A stretch of 64,000 nucleotides of DNA, taken from Ligilactobacillus murinus DSM 20452 = NBRC 14221 (GTDB lineage Bacteria > Bacillota > Bacilli > Lactobacillales > Lactobacillaceae). The notes below the pieces were generated by a model. The model saw only the letters and a list, made by a program, of their open reading frames with translations, did not search any database and was not told where the DNA came from. Shown here in pieces: positions 10,124-19,937 of the stretch (its first letter is position 1; the number at the start of each line of letters is the position of its first letter). The translations under genes and the position numbers were made by a program. The stretch spans positions 1-64,000 of the forward strand of contig NZ_BCVJ01000005.1 of NCBI RefSeq assembly GCF_001591685.1, read 5' to 3'.

Positions 10124-11578
10124 TTATTCACTTAATTTTTCGACAGCTTTTTGGTAGGCGTTGTCTGACTCAGTAACTTTTTGAGCAACTTTAGTTTCAA
10201 TGCTTTCAACAGTCGCTTTATCGGCCGTGCCGTTAACGGTTAGGCCGTTATCTGTTTGATATTTTTCGATAGCTTGCTTAGTTTGTTCATTAAAGTAACC
10301 CGATTTTTCATCCAAGTCATAGCCTAAAAAGACCAGCATTTGTTGTAAATTCTTGATCTGCTTTGAATTTTGTCCCGCTTGATAGGCTTTAGTTGTATCG
10401 ATCGCAGTCAAATAGGCAACATCAGGATAATCAGCTTTAACATCAGGTTTGATCCCTTTTTTATGGATCCAATTTCCATCTGGCGTCAACCATTTAGCGA
10501 TCGTTAATTTTAATTCTGTCTTATCTTTGAATGGCAAGGTATTTTGAACCGTTCCTTTACCATATGATTTAGTTCCGATCAAAGTGACATTATTGCCCGA
10601 TTGTTTGAGTGCTGCTGCAAAGATCTCTGAAGCACTAGCAGATCCACCATTGATCAAGACGATCGCCTTTTCTTTGACCTTGAAGCCATCATCCAGTTCA
10701 TTACTTGCCTTATAGATCGTTGGTTTGCCATCACGACCAACAACTTGCAAGATCGGTTTGCCATTTTCAACAAACATTGAAGACATCGCTAAAGCTTGAT
10801 CCATCAAACCGCCCGGATTATTACGCACATCAATGATAAAGGACTTAGCCCCTTTTTTGCGCAAACTTTGGACTGTTTGTTTAAATTCTTTAGCAGTATT
10901 TTCAGAAAATGAAGTTACTTGAATATAACCGATCTGTTTATTAGTAGCTAATTTGCCTTCAACGGTTTTAACAGGGATCTTAGCCCGAGTCAAAGTTTTC
11001 GTGAAAGTCGTTCCATTTCGCTCGATCGTGACAGAAACTTTAGTACCAACTTTACCACGCATCAATGAAACAGCTTTATTCAAGGAGTAATCCTTAGTTG
11101 ATCTGCCATCGATCTTGACGATAACATCATTAGCCTTCAAACCAGCTTTAGCGGCTGGTGTCCCTGCGATCGGTGCCATGATCTTGATCTTTGAACCACT
11201 TTTTTGCACTTGGGCTCCGATCCCACCAAAACTCCCCGAGATCGAATCATTTAATTCTTGACTCTCAGTTTTATTCATGTATTCGGTAAAAGGATCACCT
11301 AAAGCCTCGACCATCCCATTTAAAGCACCATCAACCAGCTTTTGTTGGCTGACATCTTTATAGTAGTTATAGTAAAGAGCATTATAGACCGTGTTGATCT
11401 TGCCCATTGCTTGATTAGCTGACTCGAGCCCTTTTACTTGACGATCCATCAGCCAAAAAACACCACCACCACTGAGCAAGGCAACACACAACGCAACCAG
11501 CACGGTAGTCAATAAATTGTACTTTTTTTGTAAAAACACTCTTTTAAGTTTTCGTTTTTTTTGCTTCTCTTTTTCCAC
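10124..11578 (-). CDS. S41 family C-terminal processing peptidase (CtpA-like)
   Basis: Membrane-anchored serine protease with its catalytic part outside the cell. A basic N-terminus precedes a transmembrane helix (about 22-44). A PDZ domain (about 115-195, GGIGAQV) is followed by the S41 core, with the likely nucleophile Ser315 in GGSASASE and Lys341 in YGKGTV. A C-terminal peptidoglycan-binding domain (about 400-460, IKNLQQMLVFLGY) matches CtpA/CtpB proteins of Firmicutes. The GTG start has AGAGG eight bases upstream and abuts the yozE stop. Substrates cannot be inferred from sequence. Confidence 0.92.
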   Translation of the reverse strand: MEKEKQKKRKLKRVFLQKKYNLLTTVLVALCVALLSGGGVFWLMDRQVKGLESANQAMGKINTVYNALYYNYYKDVSQQKLVDGALNGMVEALGDPFTEYMNKTESQELNDSISGSFGGIGAQVQKSGSKIKIMAPIAGTPAAKAGLKANDVIVKIDGRSTKDYSLNKAVSLMRGKVGTKVSVTIERNGTTFTKTLTRAKIPVKTVEGKLATNKQIGYIQVTSFSENTAKEFKQTVQSLRKKGAKSFIIDVRNNPGGLMDQALAMSSMFVENGKPILQVVGRDGKPTIYKASNELDDGFKVKEKAIVLINGGSASASEIFAAALKQSGNNVTLIGTKSYGKGTVQNTLPFKDKTELKLTIAKWLTPDGNWIHKKGIKPDVKADYPDVAYLTAIDTTKAYQAGQNSKQIKNLQQMLVFLGYDLDEKSGYFNEQTKQAIEKYQTDNGLTVNGTADKATVESIETKVAQKVTESDNAYQKAVEKLSE

Positions 11579-11800
11579 TTAAATTACCTCTTCCAAATAT
11601 CCTTGCCAAGCTTCATCGAAAACGCTCATTGAAGGTAGATACGTCGCATTCAATTCAAGATAATGCGAGATCTCATGATAATCATCCGAATGTTTAGGAA
11701 AAGCTTGATCAAAGAATGCTGCATTGGCAAAATGACTGATCTCATCTATACCATTTGGATCACGTTTAGTCATCAAATAACGATAAAAACTTTCACGCAT
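11579..11800 (-). CDS. yozE: YozE family (UPF0346) small protein
   Basis: A 73-residue acidic protein starting MRESFYRYL, matching the UPF0346/YozE family of Firmicutes. Family members are small helical proteins of unproven function. The gene stands between ypmS (14 nt upstream) and ctpA (immediately downstream) and is probably co-transcribed with these envelope genes. AGG seven bases before the ATG is a modest ribosome binding site. Confidence 0.85.
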   Translation of the reverse strand: MRESFYRYLMTKRDPNGIDEISHFANAAFFDQAFPKHSDDYHEISHYLELNATYLPSMSVFDEAWQGYLEEVI

Positions 11801-11814
11801 AAATCTACCTGCCT

Positions 11815-12417
11815 TTAATTAGTATTACTCAATGGGAAAGCGACTTTAAATTGCAGATCATCTTGTTTGAGATCAAATTTTTCACCTTGGATCTTGATCC
11901 CTTGTTTTTTGGTCAATTGATTTAGATCAAGGGTGATCGTTGCTTTGGAAGCGTTGATCTTAGCCCATTTACCAAGATCGTAATTATTTTTGATATAACC
12001 TAAGACAAAACTTGGTGGAGCATTCAAAGATCCGATCGCAACTGATTTAGTTTTTAGCACTAGATTTCCTGAATCGTCAAGCTGGGGCGTCGCATATAGC
12101 GTAAAAGAGACATCTTTGCCTAAGATCTTTGTCGTCCCCATCAAGATCGCAGATTTATCCAAGACGAAACGGTACTTGATCGCGCCTTTCTTTTGGTTTT
12201 GCTGCAGGTAATAATTGACCGCTGCACTTAATTGTTCTTTATTCAAAACAACATTGACATTGGCATATTGCCCTTGTTTTTGTGTCGTTTGCGTTGCGAT
12301 CTGTTTTTGATCTGAGCTTGGAGTCGTTACTTGAAACCAAACAAAGACAATAAAGCCCAATACCAGCCCTAAAAGGATCGCAAACGCCCATTTCCAAGGA
12401 TCGCTTTGTTTTTTCAT
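11815..12417 (-). CDS. ypmS: YpmS-like DUF2140 membrane-anchored protein
   Basis: One N-terminal transmembrane helix (about 9-30) is followed by an extracellular domain of the DUF2140/YpmS family. The start is set at the ATG one base after the ypmR stop. The in-frame GTG four codons earlier has its possible ribosome binding site too close. It is paired with ypmR, as in Bacillus. The function is not established; an envelope role is inferred from the anchor and the lipase-like neighbour. Confidence 0.82.
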   Translation of the reverse strand: MKKQSDPWKWAFAILLGLVLGFIVFVWFQVTTPSSDQKQIATQTTQKQGQYANVNVVLNKEQLSAAVNYYLQQNQKKGAIKYRFVLDKSAILMGTTKILGKDVSFTLYATPQLDDSGNLVLKTKSVAIGSLNAPPSFVLGYIKNNYDLGKWAKINASKATITLDLNQLTKKQGIKIQGEKFDLKQDDLQFKVAFPLSNTN

Positions 12418-12418
12418 C

Positions 12419-13363
12419 CTATTTTTCACCTTCTAACCATGTACTTTTATGTTTGAGCATCACTTGATATAGTCTAGCAGTGATGTAGCGGTAACCTTTA
12501 TCATTAGGATGAAAATGATCTTCATCAGATAAATAGTCATTTTTCTCCTTATCATCGCTTAGAAGTTGCTCAAGTTTACTATCGGCAACTTCATTTAGAT
12601 CAATCGTCGCATTTTTTTGCAGTGTTGCTTTCGATCTACCGTAATATTGGCCTTCAGATAGTTGCTTATTTACATCTACAAAATAGATCTTGGCTTCATT
12701 TGCGATAGTGTCTTTAGCAACTTCATTCCATTCATCGGTATATTGTTGCATTTGAGTCAAAGTTGGAAAATACACATAAAACGGATTGTAGACACTGATC
12801 AAAAAAATCGGTGCTGTCTTATTGTATTGGCGGACTGTCGTTAACAAGCTCTGAAGTTCAGTTGCATATTGTGCTTTTGCTTTAGGCATTGCATTACTGA
12901 GTTTATTTTCAGCTAAACTATTGAAGTTTTGTTGAAGAACTTTCATCAGATCGTTTCCGCCGACCGTCATTGTGATCACATCAGCTTTTTTAAGATCTGA
13001 CTGGAGCTGTTTTGAAGCAAGCACACGCTGTTTTATCTGATCGCTACGATCGCCAGTCTTGCCATAATTGTGTGTAGTTACCGTTAGAGCTTGTTTTTGT
13101 TCGAGCTTAGTCTTGATCAAGCCAACATAACCACCTTTATCCGTGGTATCACCCACACCAAAAGTCAAAGAATCGCCTAAAGCAGTCAATGTCAAGGTCG
13201 GTTTAACCTTTTTGGTAGTAGCTCGTTCTACTTTAGCGGTAACTTTTTTGACTGGGTCCAACTCTTGTTTTTGTGGTAATACAAGCTGTAAAATCAAATA
13301 AAAAACAGCAGCTACTCCAACGATACAACCAACAAACGCCGCTATTTTTTTGATTGCTTTCAA
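12419..13363 (-). CDS. ypmR: SGNH/GDSL-family lipase or esterase (YpmR-like)
   Basis: Membrane-anchored or secreted SGNH hydrolase. An N-terminal hydrophobic helix (about 7-28) is followed by GDSLTFGVGD with the nucleophile Ser, GGND with the oxyanion Asn, and DEDHFHPND with the Asp/His pair. A TTG start at 13363 has AAAGGGGG seven bases upstream. It is first of four minus-strand genes ending with ctpA. The natural substrate is unknown. Confidence 0.9.
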   Translation of the reverse strand: MKAIKKIAAFVGCIVGVAAVFYLILQLVLPQKQELDPVKKVTAKVERATTKKVKPTLTLTALGDSLTFGVGDTTDKGGYVGLIKTKLEQKQALTVTTHNYGKTGDRSDQIKQRVLASKQLQSDLKKADVITMTVGGNDLMKVLQQNFNSLAENKLSNAMPKAKAQYATELQSLLTTVRQYNKTAPIFLISVYNPFYVYFPTLTQMQQYTDEWNEVAKDTIANEAKIYFVDVNKQLSEGQYYGRSKATLQKNATIDLNEVADSKLEQLLSDDKEKNDYLSDEDHFHPNDKGYRYITARLYQVMLKHKSTWLEGEK

Positions 13364-13455
13364 AAAATATCCCCCTTTAATTAGTCTTGACTTTATTGTA
13401 AGCTAAATGCACTTTAATTTAAATACTTATCTCATGTAAGTTGTACTTGCTGGTA

Positions 13456-13464
13456 TGTTACAAT
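13456..13464 (+). promoter_or_regulatory. Extended -10 promoter of the plus-strand membrane protein
   Basis: TG-T-TACAAT occurs at 13456-13464, about 40 nt before the chosen TTG start. No good -35 is seen at 17 nt. Confidence 0.45.
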
Positions 13465-13503
13465 GTAATTGATCAAAATTTTTTATCAGAAAGGTCGATC
13501 TAT

Positions 13504-14106
13504 TTGCCTAAATATAATAACAAAAACCTGATCGCCAGTTCGATCATCACAGGGATCGCTCTACTAGGCTCTGTCTTTTTAACGATCATTACGCTTCTAG
13601 CCGGACATCCCAAAACAGCTTTCATTGTTGCACTTTCACTTATTTTGGGCACAGTTAGCCTTTATTTATTGCTAAAGATCATTACTTTAGCTCTTTATAA
13701 TACTAAAGCTCACCGCCCTTTAGACACGATAACCCGAAGCCTAGGCGCTTTGATGCTTATGACACTCCTTTACCCCCTTTGCTTTGGGGTGAAATTTTTT
13801 GCAGCTGGCTGGGTCGCTTTTGGACTCGTGACTGCTTGGGCTGTTTTAACATTGCTCTATGAATGTGTTTTTTATCTAAAATACTGGCAGTGGGTCTACG
13901 CCGTTAGCTTGGTCGTTTGGCTGGTTTGTTTGATCTTGGTATTTACGGGTAAGATCTTTACACCGCTTTTTATTATCGCCATCGTCTTGGGGATCTTTTC
14001 CTATTGGTGGAATAAAGCCCAGCCTGATCTGCTTTGGCTTTCATGCATTGCAGAAACATTGATGATCTGGACTTGGCTTTTAGGTCTAATACAATTGATC
14101 TACTAG
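13504..14106 (+). CDS. Polytopic membrane protein of unknown function
   Basis: I do not recognise a family. From the TTG at 13504 the protein is 200 aa and begins MPKYNNKN. AGAAAGG nine bases upstream decides this start over earlier in-frame codons. About six or seven hydrophobic segments fill nearly the whole chain, with few charged residues, so it is an integral membrane protein. No catalytic motif is seen. It is a monocistronic plus-strand gene, divergent from ypmR and convergent with folA, and ends at a strong two-way terminator. Confidence 0.75.
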   Translation: MPKYNNKNLIASSIITGIALLGSVFLTIITLLAGHPKTAFIVALSLILGTVSLYLLLKIITLALYNTKAHRPLDTITRSLGALMLMTLLYPLCFGVKFFAAGWVAFGLVTAWAVLTLLYECVFYLKYWQWVYAVSLVVWLVCLILVFTGKIFTPLFIIAIVLGIFSYWWNKAQPDLLWLSCIAETLMIWTWLLGLIQLIY

Positions 14107-14110
14107 TAAT

Positions 14111-14152
14111 AATTAAAACGGGGATGTCGTAACAAAACATCCCCGTTTTTTA
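14111..14152. terminator. Two-way terminator between the membrane protein and folA
   Basis: AAAACGGGGATGT (14115-14127) and ACATCCCCGTTTT (14137-14149) form a perfect 13-bp stem with T runs on both strands. It serves two convergent units. Confidence 0.92.
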
Positions 14153-14650
14153 TTTACGTTCATAGATATAGAAGGTATGTGGATAATGATTTTTTTCATC
14201 GACCACACCTTCTTTTTGAAAGATCGCTCTAAATTTTGAATAGTCTAGCTCCGGCATGAGCGTATCCCCCTTAAATTCAGAAGCGATCTTAGTTACATAT
14301 AACCGCTCAACTTCTTCTTGTAAACTATTGAACAATGAAGCTCCACCGATCACAAAAACTTCCTCAGACTGCTGTGATAACCAAGCCTTCAACTCAGATA
14401 GATCTGAAAAAATCGTCAAACGTTCGGTTGCTTTTGCTTCTTTTTTTAGTTCTTCACTATGAGTCAAGACGATATGTTGGCGTTTAGGTAATAATCCTGG
14501 AAAGCTAGCAAAAGTTTTGCGTCCCATCACGATCGGGTGACCGATAGTTTGCTTTTTAAAAAAAGCTAGATCAGCTGGTAGGTGCCAAGGTAACTTCCCC
14601 TTGTATCCGATATGATGTGCCTTATCTTCAGCCCAAATAAATGAGATCAT
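14150..14650 (-). CDS. folA: Dihydrofolate reductase
   Basis: NADPH-dependent reduction of dihydrofolate to tetrahydrofolate. The N-terminal segment ISFIWAEDKAHHIGYKGKLPWHLPADL contains the WHLP[AE]D signature region. GRKTFASFPG and the VIGGASLF nucleotide-binding loop follow. The protein is 166 aa, a normal length. AAGGGG precedes the ATG. It lies 16 nt after thyA; thymidylate synthase produces the dihydrofolate that FolA recycles, so pairing is functional. Confidence 0.96.
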   Translation of the reverse strand: MISFIWAEDKAHHIGYKGKLPWHLPADLAFFKKQTIGHPIVMGRKTFASFPGLLPKRQHIVLTHSEELKKEAKATERLTIFSDLSELKAWLSQQSEEVFVIGGASLFNSLQEEVERLYVTKIASEFKGDTLMPELDYSKFRAIFQKEGVVDEKNHYPHTFYIYERK

Positions 14651-14666
14651 TTTTTTACCCCTTTTC

Positions 14667-15623
14667 TTATACAGCTACGGGAGCTTTGATAGCTCCAAAA
14701 GATTCATAGCCTTCTAATTTGATATCATCCATTTCAAATGACAAAACATCTTTTTTAGCTGGATTCAACCATAACTTAGGTGCAGCTTTAGGCGTACGAG
14801 TTAATTGTTCTTTGACTTGCTCGAGATGGTTAGAATAGATATGCGCATCGCCTAAAGTGTGGATAAATTCGCCTACCTCTAAGCCTGTCTCATGTGCGAT
14901 CAGATGCGTCAGCAAAGCATAACTGGCAATATTGAACGGCACACCTAAAAAGACATCACCACTTCGTTGATAAAGCTGGCAACTCAGCTTATTATCATTG
15001 ACATAAAATTGAAATAACGTATGGCATGGTGGTAAAGCACTGAAAGGTACATCTTCAGGATTCCAAGCCGAGACGATCATTCGCCTAGAATTGGGATCAG
15101 TTTTGATCGTCTCGATCACCTCTTTGATCTGATCGATCGTTTCACCTGTACGTGTTTTCCAATGACGCCATTGGGCACCATAGACGTCACCTAAATTGCC
15201 ATATTTCGCTGCAAATTCATCATCATTAACGATCCGGTCGCAAAATTGCTTCTTTTGTGCTCGATATACTTCTTTGAATGCTGGATCTTTTTGAGCTCGC
15301 AAACCAAAATCAGTCATATCTGGTCCAGTGTATTCATCACTTTCGATCCAATTTTTGAAGGCCCATTCATCCCAAATATGATTATTGTGTTGCAATAAGT
15401 ATTGAATATTGGTATCACCTTTCAAAAACCAGAGCAACTCACTTTTAATCAAGCCAAAAGGAACTTTTTTAGTTGTCAATAAAGGAAAACCTTGGCTTAG
15501 ATCAAAGCGCATTTGATAACCAAATAAACTGGTCGTCCCTGTTTTAGTTCGATCACCTTTTTGATGACCTTTTTCTAAAATATCTCGAATCAATTGTAAA
15601 TACGGTTCTTCAAGTGCAGTCAT
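14667..15623 (-). CDS. thyA: Thymidylate synthase
   Basis: Methylates dUMP to dTMP with methylenetetrahydrofolate. The active-site Cys is in [34 protein letters not shown] and the [10 protein letters not shown] segment are typical. It is 318 aa, with the insertion common to lactobacilli and Bacillus ThyA. The start at MTALEEPYL is chosen because GGAGGAAG lies just upstream. An ATG six codons earlier has no site. It forms an operon with folA. Confidence 0.97.
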   Translation of the reverse strand: MTALEEPYLQLIRDILEKGHQKGDRTKTGTTSLFGYQMRFDLSQGFPLLTTKKVPFGLIKSELLWFLKGDTNIQYLLQHNNHIWDEWAFKNWIESDEYTGPDMTDFGLRAQKDPAFKEVYRAQKKQFCDRIVNDDEFAAKYGNLGDVYGAQWRHWKTRTGETIDQIKEVIETIKTDPNSRRMIVSAWNPEDVPFSALPPCHTLFQFYVNDNKLSCQLYQRSGDVFLGVPFNIASYALLTHLIAHETGLEVGEFIHTLGDAHIYSNHLEQVKEQLTRTPKAAPKLWLNPAKKDVLSFEMDDIKLEGYESFGAIKAPVAV

Positions 15624-15671
15624 TTTCTTCCTCCGATGCAATTATTTGGGATAGATCATTATATCATTTTA

Positions 15672-17552
15672 CTAGACATATTGCCCTAATTCTTCCCACC
15701 GCGCCATCTTTTGTTCACTTTGCGCGTTTAGGTCGTCGATCTCTTGTTGCAAACTGGCGAGCTTAGGATAGTCTGATCCATCCACTTCTCCCATTTGCGT
15801 CTGTAATTGTTCTAGCTTTTCATCCAACATTTCGATCTCTTGTTCTAATTTATCAAATTCAAGTTGCTCAGCATAAGTCAATTTCGTTTTTTCCTTTGGT
15901 TTGACTGCTTTGACAACTGGCTTTTCTTTGACAACTTTTTTGGCAGGACGTTTATCTAGCTCTTTTTTTAGATAATCTGTGAAAAGACCATAATGTCGTG
16001 TTATTTTAGCATTACCTTCAAAGATCAAAAGCAAATCGGCTACTTTATCTAAGAAATAACGGTCATGGGAAACTGTGATCACCGTTCCTTGGAATTGATC
16101 AAGATAATCTTCCAATACCGTCAATGTACCGATATCTAAATCGTTTGTCGGTTCGTCTAAGATCAAGACATTTGGCTGCATCATCAGTAGTTTTAACAGA
16201 TATAAGCGCCGTTTTTCACCCCCTGAAAGTTTTTTGATCAATGTACCATGCATTGATCTTGGAAAGAGAAACTGCTCCAGTAATTGTGTTGTGCTAACAT
16301 GTTCACCATCTTTATTGACGATCGTTTGGGCAACATCATTTAGATAACTGATAACTCGTTTATCTTCAGGGATGCCTTCAGTTTTTTGTTGGTAATAAGC
16401 GATCTTGACTGTCTCACCTGTGATCAACTCACCACTGTCTAAAGCTAGCTTTCCAGCTAAAACATTCAATAAACTTGACTTACCAGCCCCATTGATCCCC
16501 GTGATCCCGATCCGATCACCGGCTTGGATCAACAGATCAAAGTCTTTTAAGATCGTATGCTCATCTAAGTTCAATGAAGCATGTTTTAGTTCTAAAACTT
16601 TTTTACCTAAGCGTTGTTGTCCTAGGTTGATATCGACTTTGCCATCAACTTGAACTTTGTTGAGATTTCCTTTTAATTCATTAAAGCTATTGATCCGAGC
16701 TTGCTGTTTAGTCGTTCGTGCCTTAGCTCCAGTACGCATCCAAGCTAATTCTTTTTTATAGAGCTGTTGTTGCTTATGTTCAGCAGTTAATTCACGCTCA
16801 ACACGTTTTGCCTTTTGATCAACAAAATCTTGATAATTTCCAGTATAAAAATATAATTTACCAAATGATAGTTCAACGATCTGATTAGCGATCTGGTCTA
16901 GGAAATAACGATCGTGGGTCACGACTAAAAGCGCGCCCTTATACGAAGCTAAATAATTTTCTAACCAAGCGATCGAATCAAAATCCAAGTGGTTTGTCGG
17001 TTCATCTAGGATCAATAGGTCTGGTTCTTGGATCAAAACTTGGGCTAAGCCGACTCGCTTGACCTGACCACCAGAAAGTGTCTTGATCTTTTGATGCCAA
17101 TCGTTGATGTGTAACTGTGTTAAGATCGTCTTGATATCACTATCAGCACTCCAAGCATCTTCTTGATTCATCTTAGCTTCAGCCTCATCGTAGCGTTTTT
17201 GGAGCTTTTCGTTTTCTGGATCATTACTGTAGGCAGTCAATGCTTGTTCATAATGTTTGATCGTCTGAAAAACGGGAGCTGCACCATCAAAAACAGCTTC
17301 CATGATCGTTTTTTCTGGATCCAATTCCGGTTGTTGCTTTAGATAACTGATCCGATAATTGTTAGGCGCGATCAATTCACCAGAATCAGCGGGATCAAAA
17401 CCACTGATCGCATTCAAAAAAGTTGTCTTCCCCGAACCATTAGTCCCGATCAAGCCGATCCGGTCATGTTCATTGATGATAAAACTTGCATCTTGAAACA
17501 ATGTTTTATCGCCATAGGTCTTAGTTAAATTTTCAATTCGAAGTGTTTGCAT
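15672..17552 (-). CDS. ABC-F family ATPase (Uup/YfmR-like)
   Basis: Soluble ABC-F protein with two ATP-binding cassettes and no membrane part, a class that acts on the ribosome. Cassette 1 has GTNGSGKTT near residue 37 and LSGGQVKR. Cassette 2 has GINGAGKSS and LSGGEKRR. The linker between them (about 240-300) is rich in Lys, Arg and Gln. A C-terminal Lys-rich segment leads into a coiled coil (about 550-626), which points to the Uup/YfmR branch rather than to antibiotic-resistance ABC-Fs. The ATG immediately follows the cca stop, so the two are likely co-transcribed. Confidence 0.9.
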   Translation of the reverse strand: MQTLRIENLTKTYGDKTLFQDASFIINEHDRIGLIGTNGSGKTTFLNAISGFDPADSGELIAPNNYRISYLKQQPELDPEKTIMEAVFDGAAPVFQTIKHYEQALTAYSNDPENEKLQKRYDEAEAKMNQEDAWSADSDIKTILTQLHINDWHQKIKTLSGGQVKRVGLAQVLIQEPDLLILDEPTNHLDFDSIAWLENYLASYKGALLVVTHDRYFLDQIANQIVELSFGKLYFYTGNYQDFVDQKAKRVERELTAEHKQQQLYKKELAWMRTGAKARTTKQQARINSFNELKGNLNKVQVDGKVDINLGQQRLGKKVLELKHASLNLDEHTILKDFDLLIQAGDRIGITGINGAGKSSLLNVLAGKLALDSGELITGETVKIAYYQQKTEGIPEDKRVISYLNDVAQTIVNKDGEHVSTTQLLEQFLFPRSMHGTLIKKLSGGEKRRLYLLKLLMMQPNVLILDEPTNDLDIGTLTVLEDYLDQFQGTVITVSHDRYFLDKVADLLLIFEGNAKITRHYGLFTDYLKKELDKRPAKKVVKEKPVVKAVKPKEKTKLTYAEQLEFDKLEQEIEMLDEKLEQLQTQMGEVDGSDYPKLASLQQEIDDLNAQSEQKMARWEELGQYV

Positions 17553-18764
17553 CTAATTCAATTCCTTACTTAATTTTTCAGCTTGAGCTAATAAAACTGT
17601 TTTATCGTTGGCTAGTTCACCTAACACAACTTTTTGTTCGAGCGTATTCAAGATCTTTCCTAAGCCTGGTCCCGGTTTTAGTCCCAGTGTATGGAGGAGA
17701 TCTTTACCATTCAAAGCTAACTGTGCCTTATCTTTGATCGGTAATGCTGTATAAGTCTGTAAAAGTTTAGCACCTGTTAAAGGTAACTGTAGAATATCTA
17801 ATAGATGACTTGCTGCTTTAGTTGCGCGTTCTTTAGCATGATAACAGACCAAAGGATCAAGATCAGATGTAGCTTGCTCAAGGATCGACAAGACATTTTG
17901 AACTTCTGTGCTGATCTCATTTGAAGTTTTCCAAGCTTTGAGAAAACTACGCACTTGTTTAGGCGTAAGCTCAAAGACATAGGCCAATAACGCCCAACAC
18001 TCTAATTCATCGGCTAGTTTTAATTGTGGTAATTTTGCAATTTTACGTAAAGCTTGCTCACGCGTAGCAAATTGTGGGCAGTATTTATATAGTTTTGTTT
18101 CTAAAAAAGCGTCTAAGCCTTGGACTACATTTTTACCTAGTAGTAATTTGATCCATTCGACTTGGATCCGTTCAACTGCGATTTTTTCAAGTAAATGTGC
18201 ATTGGCTTTGATCGCTTGTAAAGTTTGAGGCTCGATCTTAAAATCCAGCTGACTAGCAAAGCGCACTGTCCGCATCATGCGTAAAGCATCTTCAAAGAAA
18301 CGTTCAGTCGGATCACCCACGGCACGGATCGTCTTATTTTCCAAGTCATCTAAACCAGAAAACGTATCGATCACAGTTCCATCAGGTGCTAAAGCTAAAG
18401 CATTGATCGTTAAGTCACGTCGCTTGAGATCTTCTTTTAAAGAACGGACAAACTCGACTTTGTCAGGTCGCCGAAAATCTTGATAGCCACTTTCTGTCCG
18501 AAAAGTCGTGATTTCGTAACCTTCACCATGGTCTAACACCATAACAGTTCCATGTTCGATCCCAGTATCAACTGTCCGCTCAAAGATCGCTTTTATCTCG
18601 GCCGGATATGCACTAGTTGCAATATCAACATCGTGGATCGGCAAGCCTAGGATCGTATCCCGGACACTTCCTCCCACAAAATAAGCTTCAAAGCCAGCAG
18701 CTCTTATCTGTTGTAACAACGGTAAAGCTACCATAAATTCTTGAGGTATTTTTTCTACTTGCAT
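17553..18764 (-). CDS. cca: CCA-adding tRNA nucleotidyltransferase
   Basis: Adds or repairs the 3' CCA of tRNAs. The class II nucleotidyltransferase core is clear: GGSVRD followed by the metal-binding DVD in HDVDIATSA, and RRDLTINALA. The length of 403 aa fits the Bacillus/Lactobacillus type. The tRNA-Ser at the end of this window has no encoded CCA, so this enzyme is needed. GGA eight bases before the ATG serves as ribosome binding site. It is first in cca-ABC-F. Confidence 0.95.
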   Translation of the reverse strand: MQVEKIPQEFMVALPLLQQIRAAGFEAYFVGGSVRDTILGLPIHDVDIATSAYPAEIKAIFERTVDTGIEHGTVMVLDHGEGYEITTFRTESGYQDFRRPDKVEFVRSLKEDLKRRDLTINALALAPDGTVIDTFSGLDDLENKTIRAVGDPTERFFEDALRMMRTVRFASQLDFKIEPQTLQAIKANAHLLEKIAVERIQVEWIKLLLGKNVVQGLDAFLETKLYKYCPQFATREQALRKIAKLPQLKLADELECWALLAYVFELTPKQVRSFLKAWKTSNEISTEVQNVLSILEQATSDLDPLVCYHAKERATKAASHLLDILQLPLTGAKLLQTYTALPIKDKAQLALNGKDLLHTLGLKPGPGLGKILNTLEQKVVLGELANDKTVLLAQAEKLSKELN

Positions 18765-18845
18765 AATCTATATCCAACCTATTCTAAATATATAGTCAGT
18801 ATTATTATAGCTGTCTCAATTCAGCGTTACAATTAAAAGTATCTA

Positions 18846-18880
18846 ACAAAAAAGCACTCAACTTTTGCTGAATGCTAAGG
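18846..18880 (-). terminator. Terminator after the first yitT-like gene
   Basis: On the minus strand AGCATTCA pairs with TGAGTGCT (one G-T wobble) and is followed by TTTTTT. It lies about 165 nt after the YitT stop. The rest of the 18765-19042 interval shows no gene with a start codon. Confidence 0.7.
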
Positions 18881-19042
18881 TAAATTATTTTAATTTTATG
18901 ATATATTCTTTTTTTGCGGGCGTTACTTAGGCCAGTAAAATTCTTCTAGATCATAATGTTTTTCACCTGTTAAGTTAAACTCCGTACTCGTACATGAAAA
19001 TCTACAAATATTTTGGGCTCACTTAGAACGAACATACTCAGC

Positions 19043-19915
19043 TCAGAGGATTTTTTTCTTGGGCCGATTATACGTAAACCCTTCACCTAATGCTTCTGTC
19101 ACATCTAAAACTGAGATAAATGCTTTAGGATCATGATGTTCTGCGATCCGCTTGATAGCCGTCAATTCACTAGGGCTGACGACACAGTAGATCGCTTTAA
19201 AGTCTTGATTGGAAAAAGCGCCTTGTCCAGCTAAATAACTAACACCTCGATCAAGATCTTGGATGATCGATTTTGCGATCTCATCTGGAAAACGTGAAAT
19301 AATGACAACTCCTCGCGCTGCATACGCTCCACCTTGGATAAAATTAACTAGTTGTGAAAAAACATATGAAGCAAGCAAAGTGTACATCATTTGACGTAGA
19401 TCTAAATAGCTCAGTGATAACGTCAAAACGACAGCATCTAACGCAAGTAGTGTTTTTCCCATCTGGATCCCTTTTTCTTTTTCCAAGATCCGAGCTACGA
19501 CATCGGTCCCACCTGTGGTCCCCCCGAATTTATAAACGATCCCAGAACCAACACCCCCAAAGATCCCAGCTAAGATACCGGCAATAAAGAGATCATTATG
19601 AATATTTATTGGAATATAAAATCTTTGCCAAAACCAGATCCAAAATGACAGCGCTAATGTTCCATAAACGGTATAAACTAAAGCTTTTTTCCCTAAATAA
19701 CGATAGCCAATGATGATCAAGGGAATATTGATCAAGATCGTTGATAACGCTGGATCGATATGTAACCAATAACGAATGATCAACGTGATCCCTGTGACTC
19801 CACCTTCAGCTAAATGATTGGCTATATTGACAGAGACCAGCCCCAAACCATAAAAAGCACACCCTAAACTTATCATGATAAGATCTATTATACTTAAACG
19901 TTCATTTGATACCAT
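19043..19915 (-). CDS. YitT family membrane protein (DUF161 + DUF2179)
   Basis: Membrane protein with about five transmembrane helices in the first 180 residues, including the Gly-rich stretch GGVGSGIVYKFGGTTGGTD typical of YitT proteins. A soluble C-terminal DUF2179 domain (about 200-285) follows. Transport is often assumed for the family but no substrate is established. AAAGGG nine bases before the ATG supports the start. It is a single-gene unit. A second paralogue is at 58417-59289. Confidence 0.88.
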   Translation of the reverse strand: MVSNERLSIIDLIMISLGCAFYGLGLVSVNIANHLAEGGVTGITLIIRYWLHIDPALSTILINIPLIIIGYRYLGKKALVYTVYGTLALSFWIWFWQRFYIPINIHNDLFIAGILAGIFGGVGSGIVYKFGGTTGGTDVVARILEKEKGIQMGKTLLALDAVVLTLSLSYLDLRQMMYTLLASYVFSQLVNFIQGGAYAARGVVIISRFPDEIAKSIIQDLDRGVSYLAGQGAFSNQDFKAIYCVVSPSELTAIKRIAEHHDPKAFISVLDVTEALGEGFTYNRPKKKIL

Positions 19916-19937
19916 GCAAACACACCCTTTCCTGTTT

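Noticed and set aside
18923-19018. A 31-codon open frame on the minus strand ending in HYDLEEFYWPK
   Set aside because: It looks like a protein tail but has no start codon, is preceded by a stop, and matches no family I recognise. It could be a gene remnant or chance.
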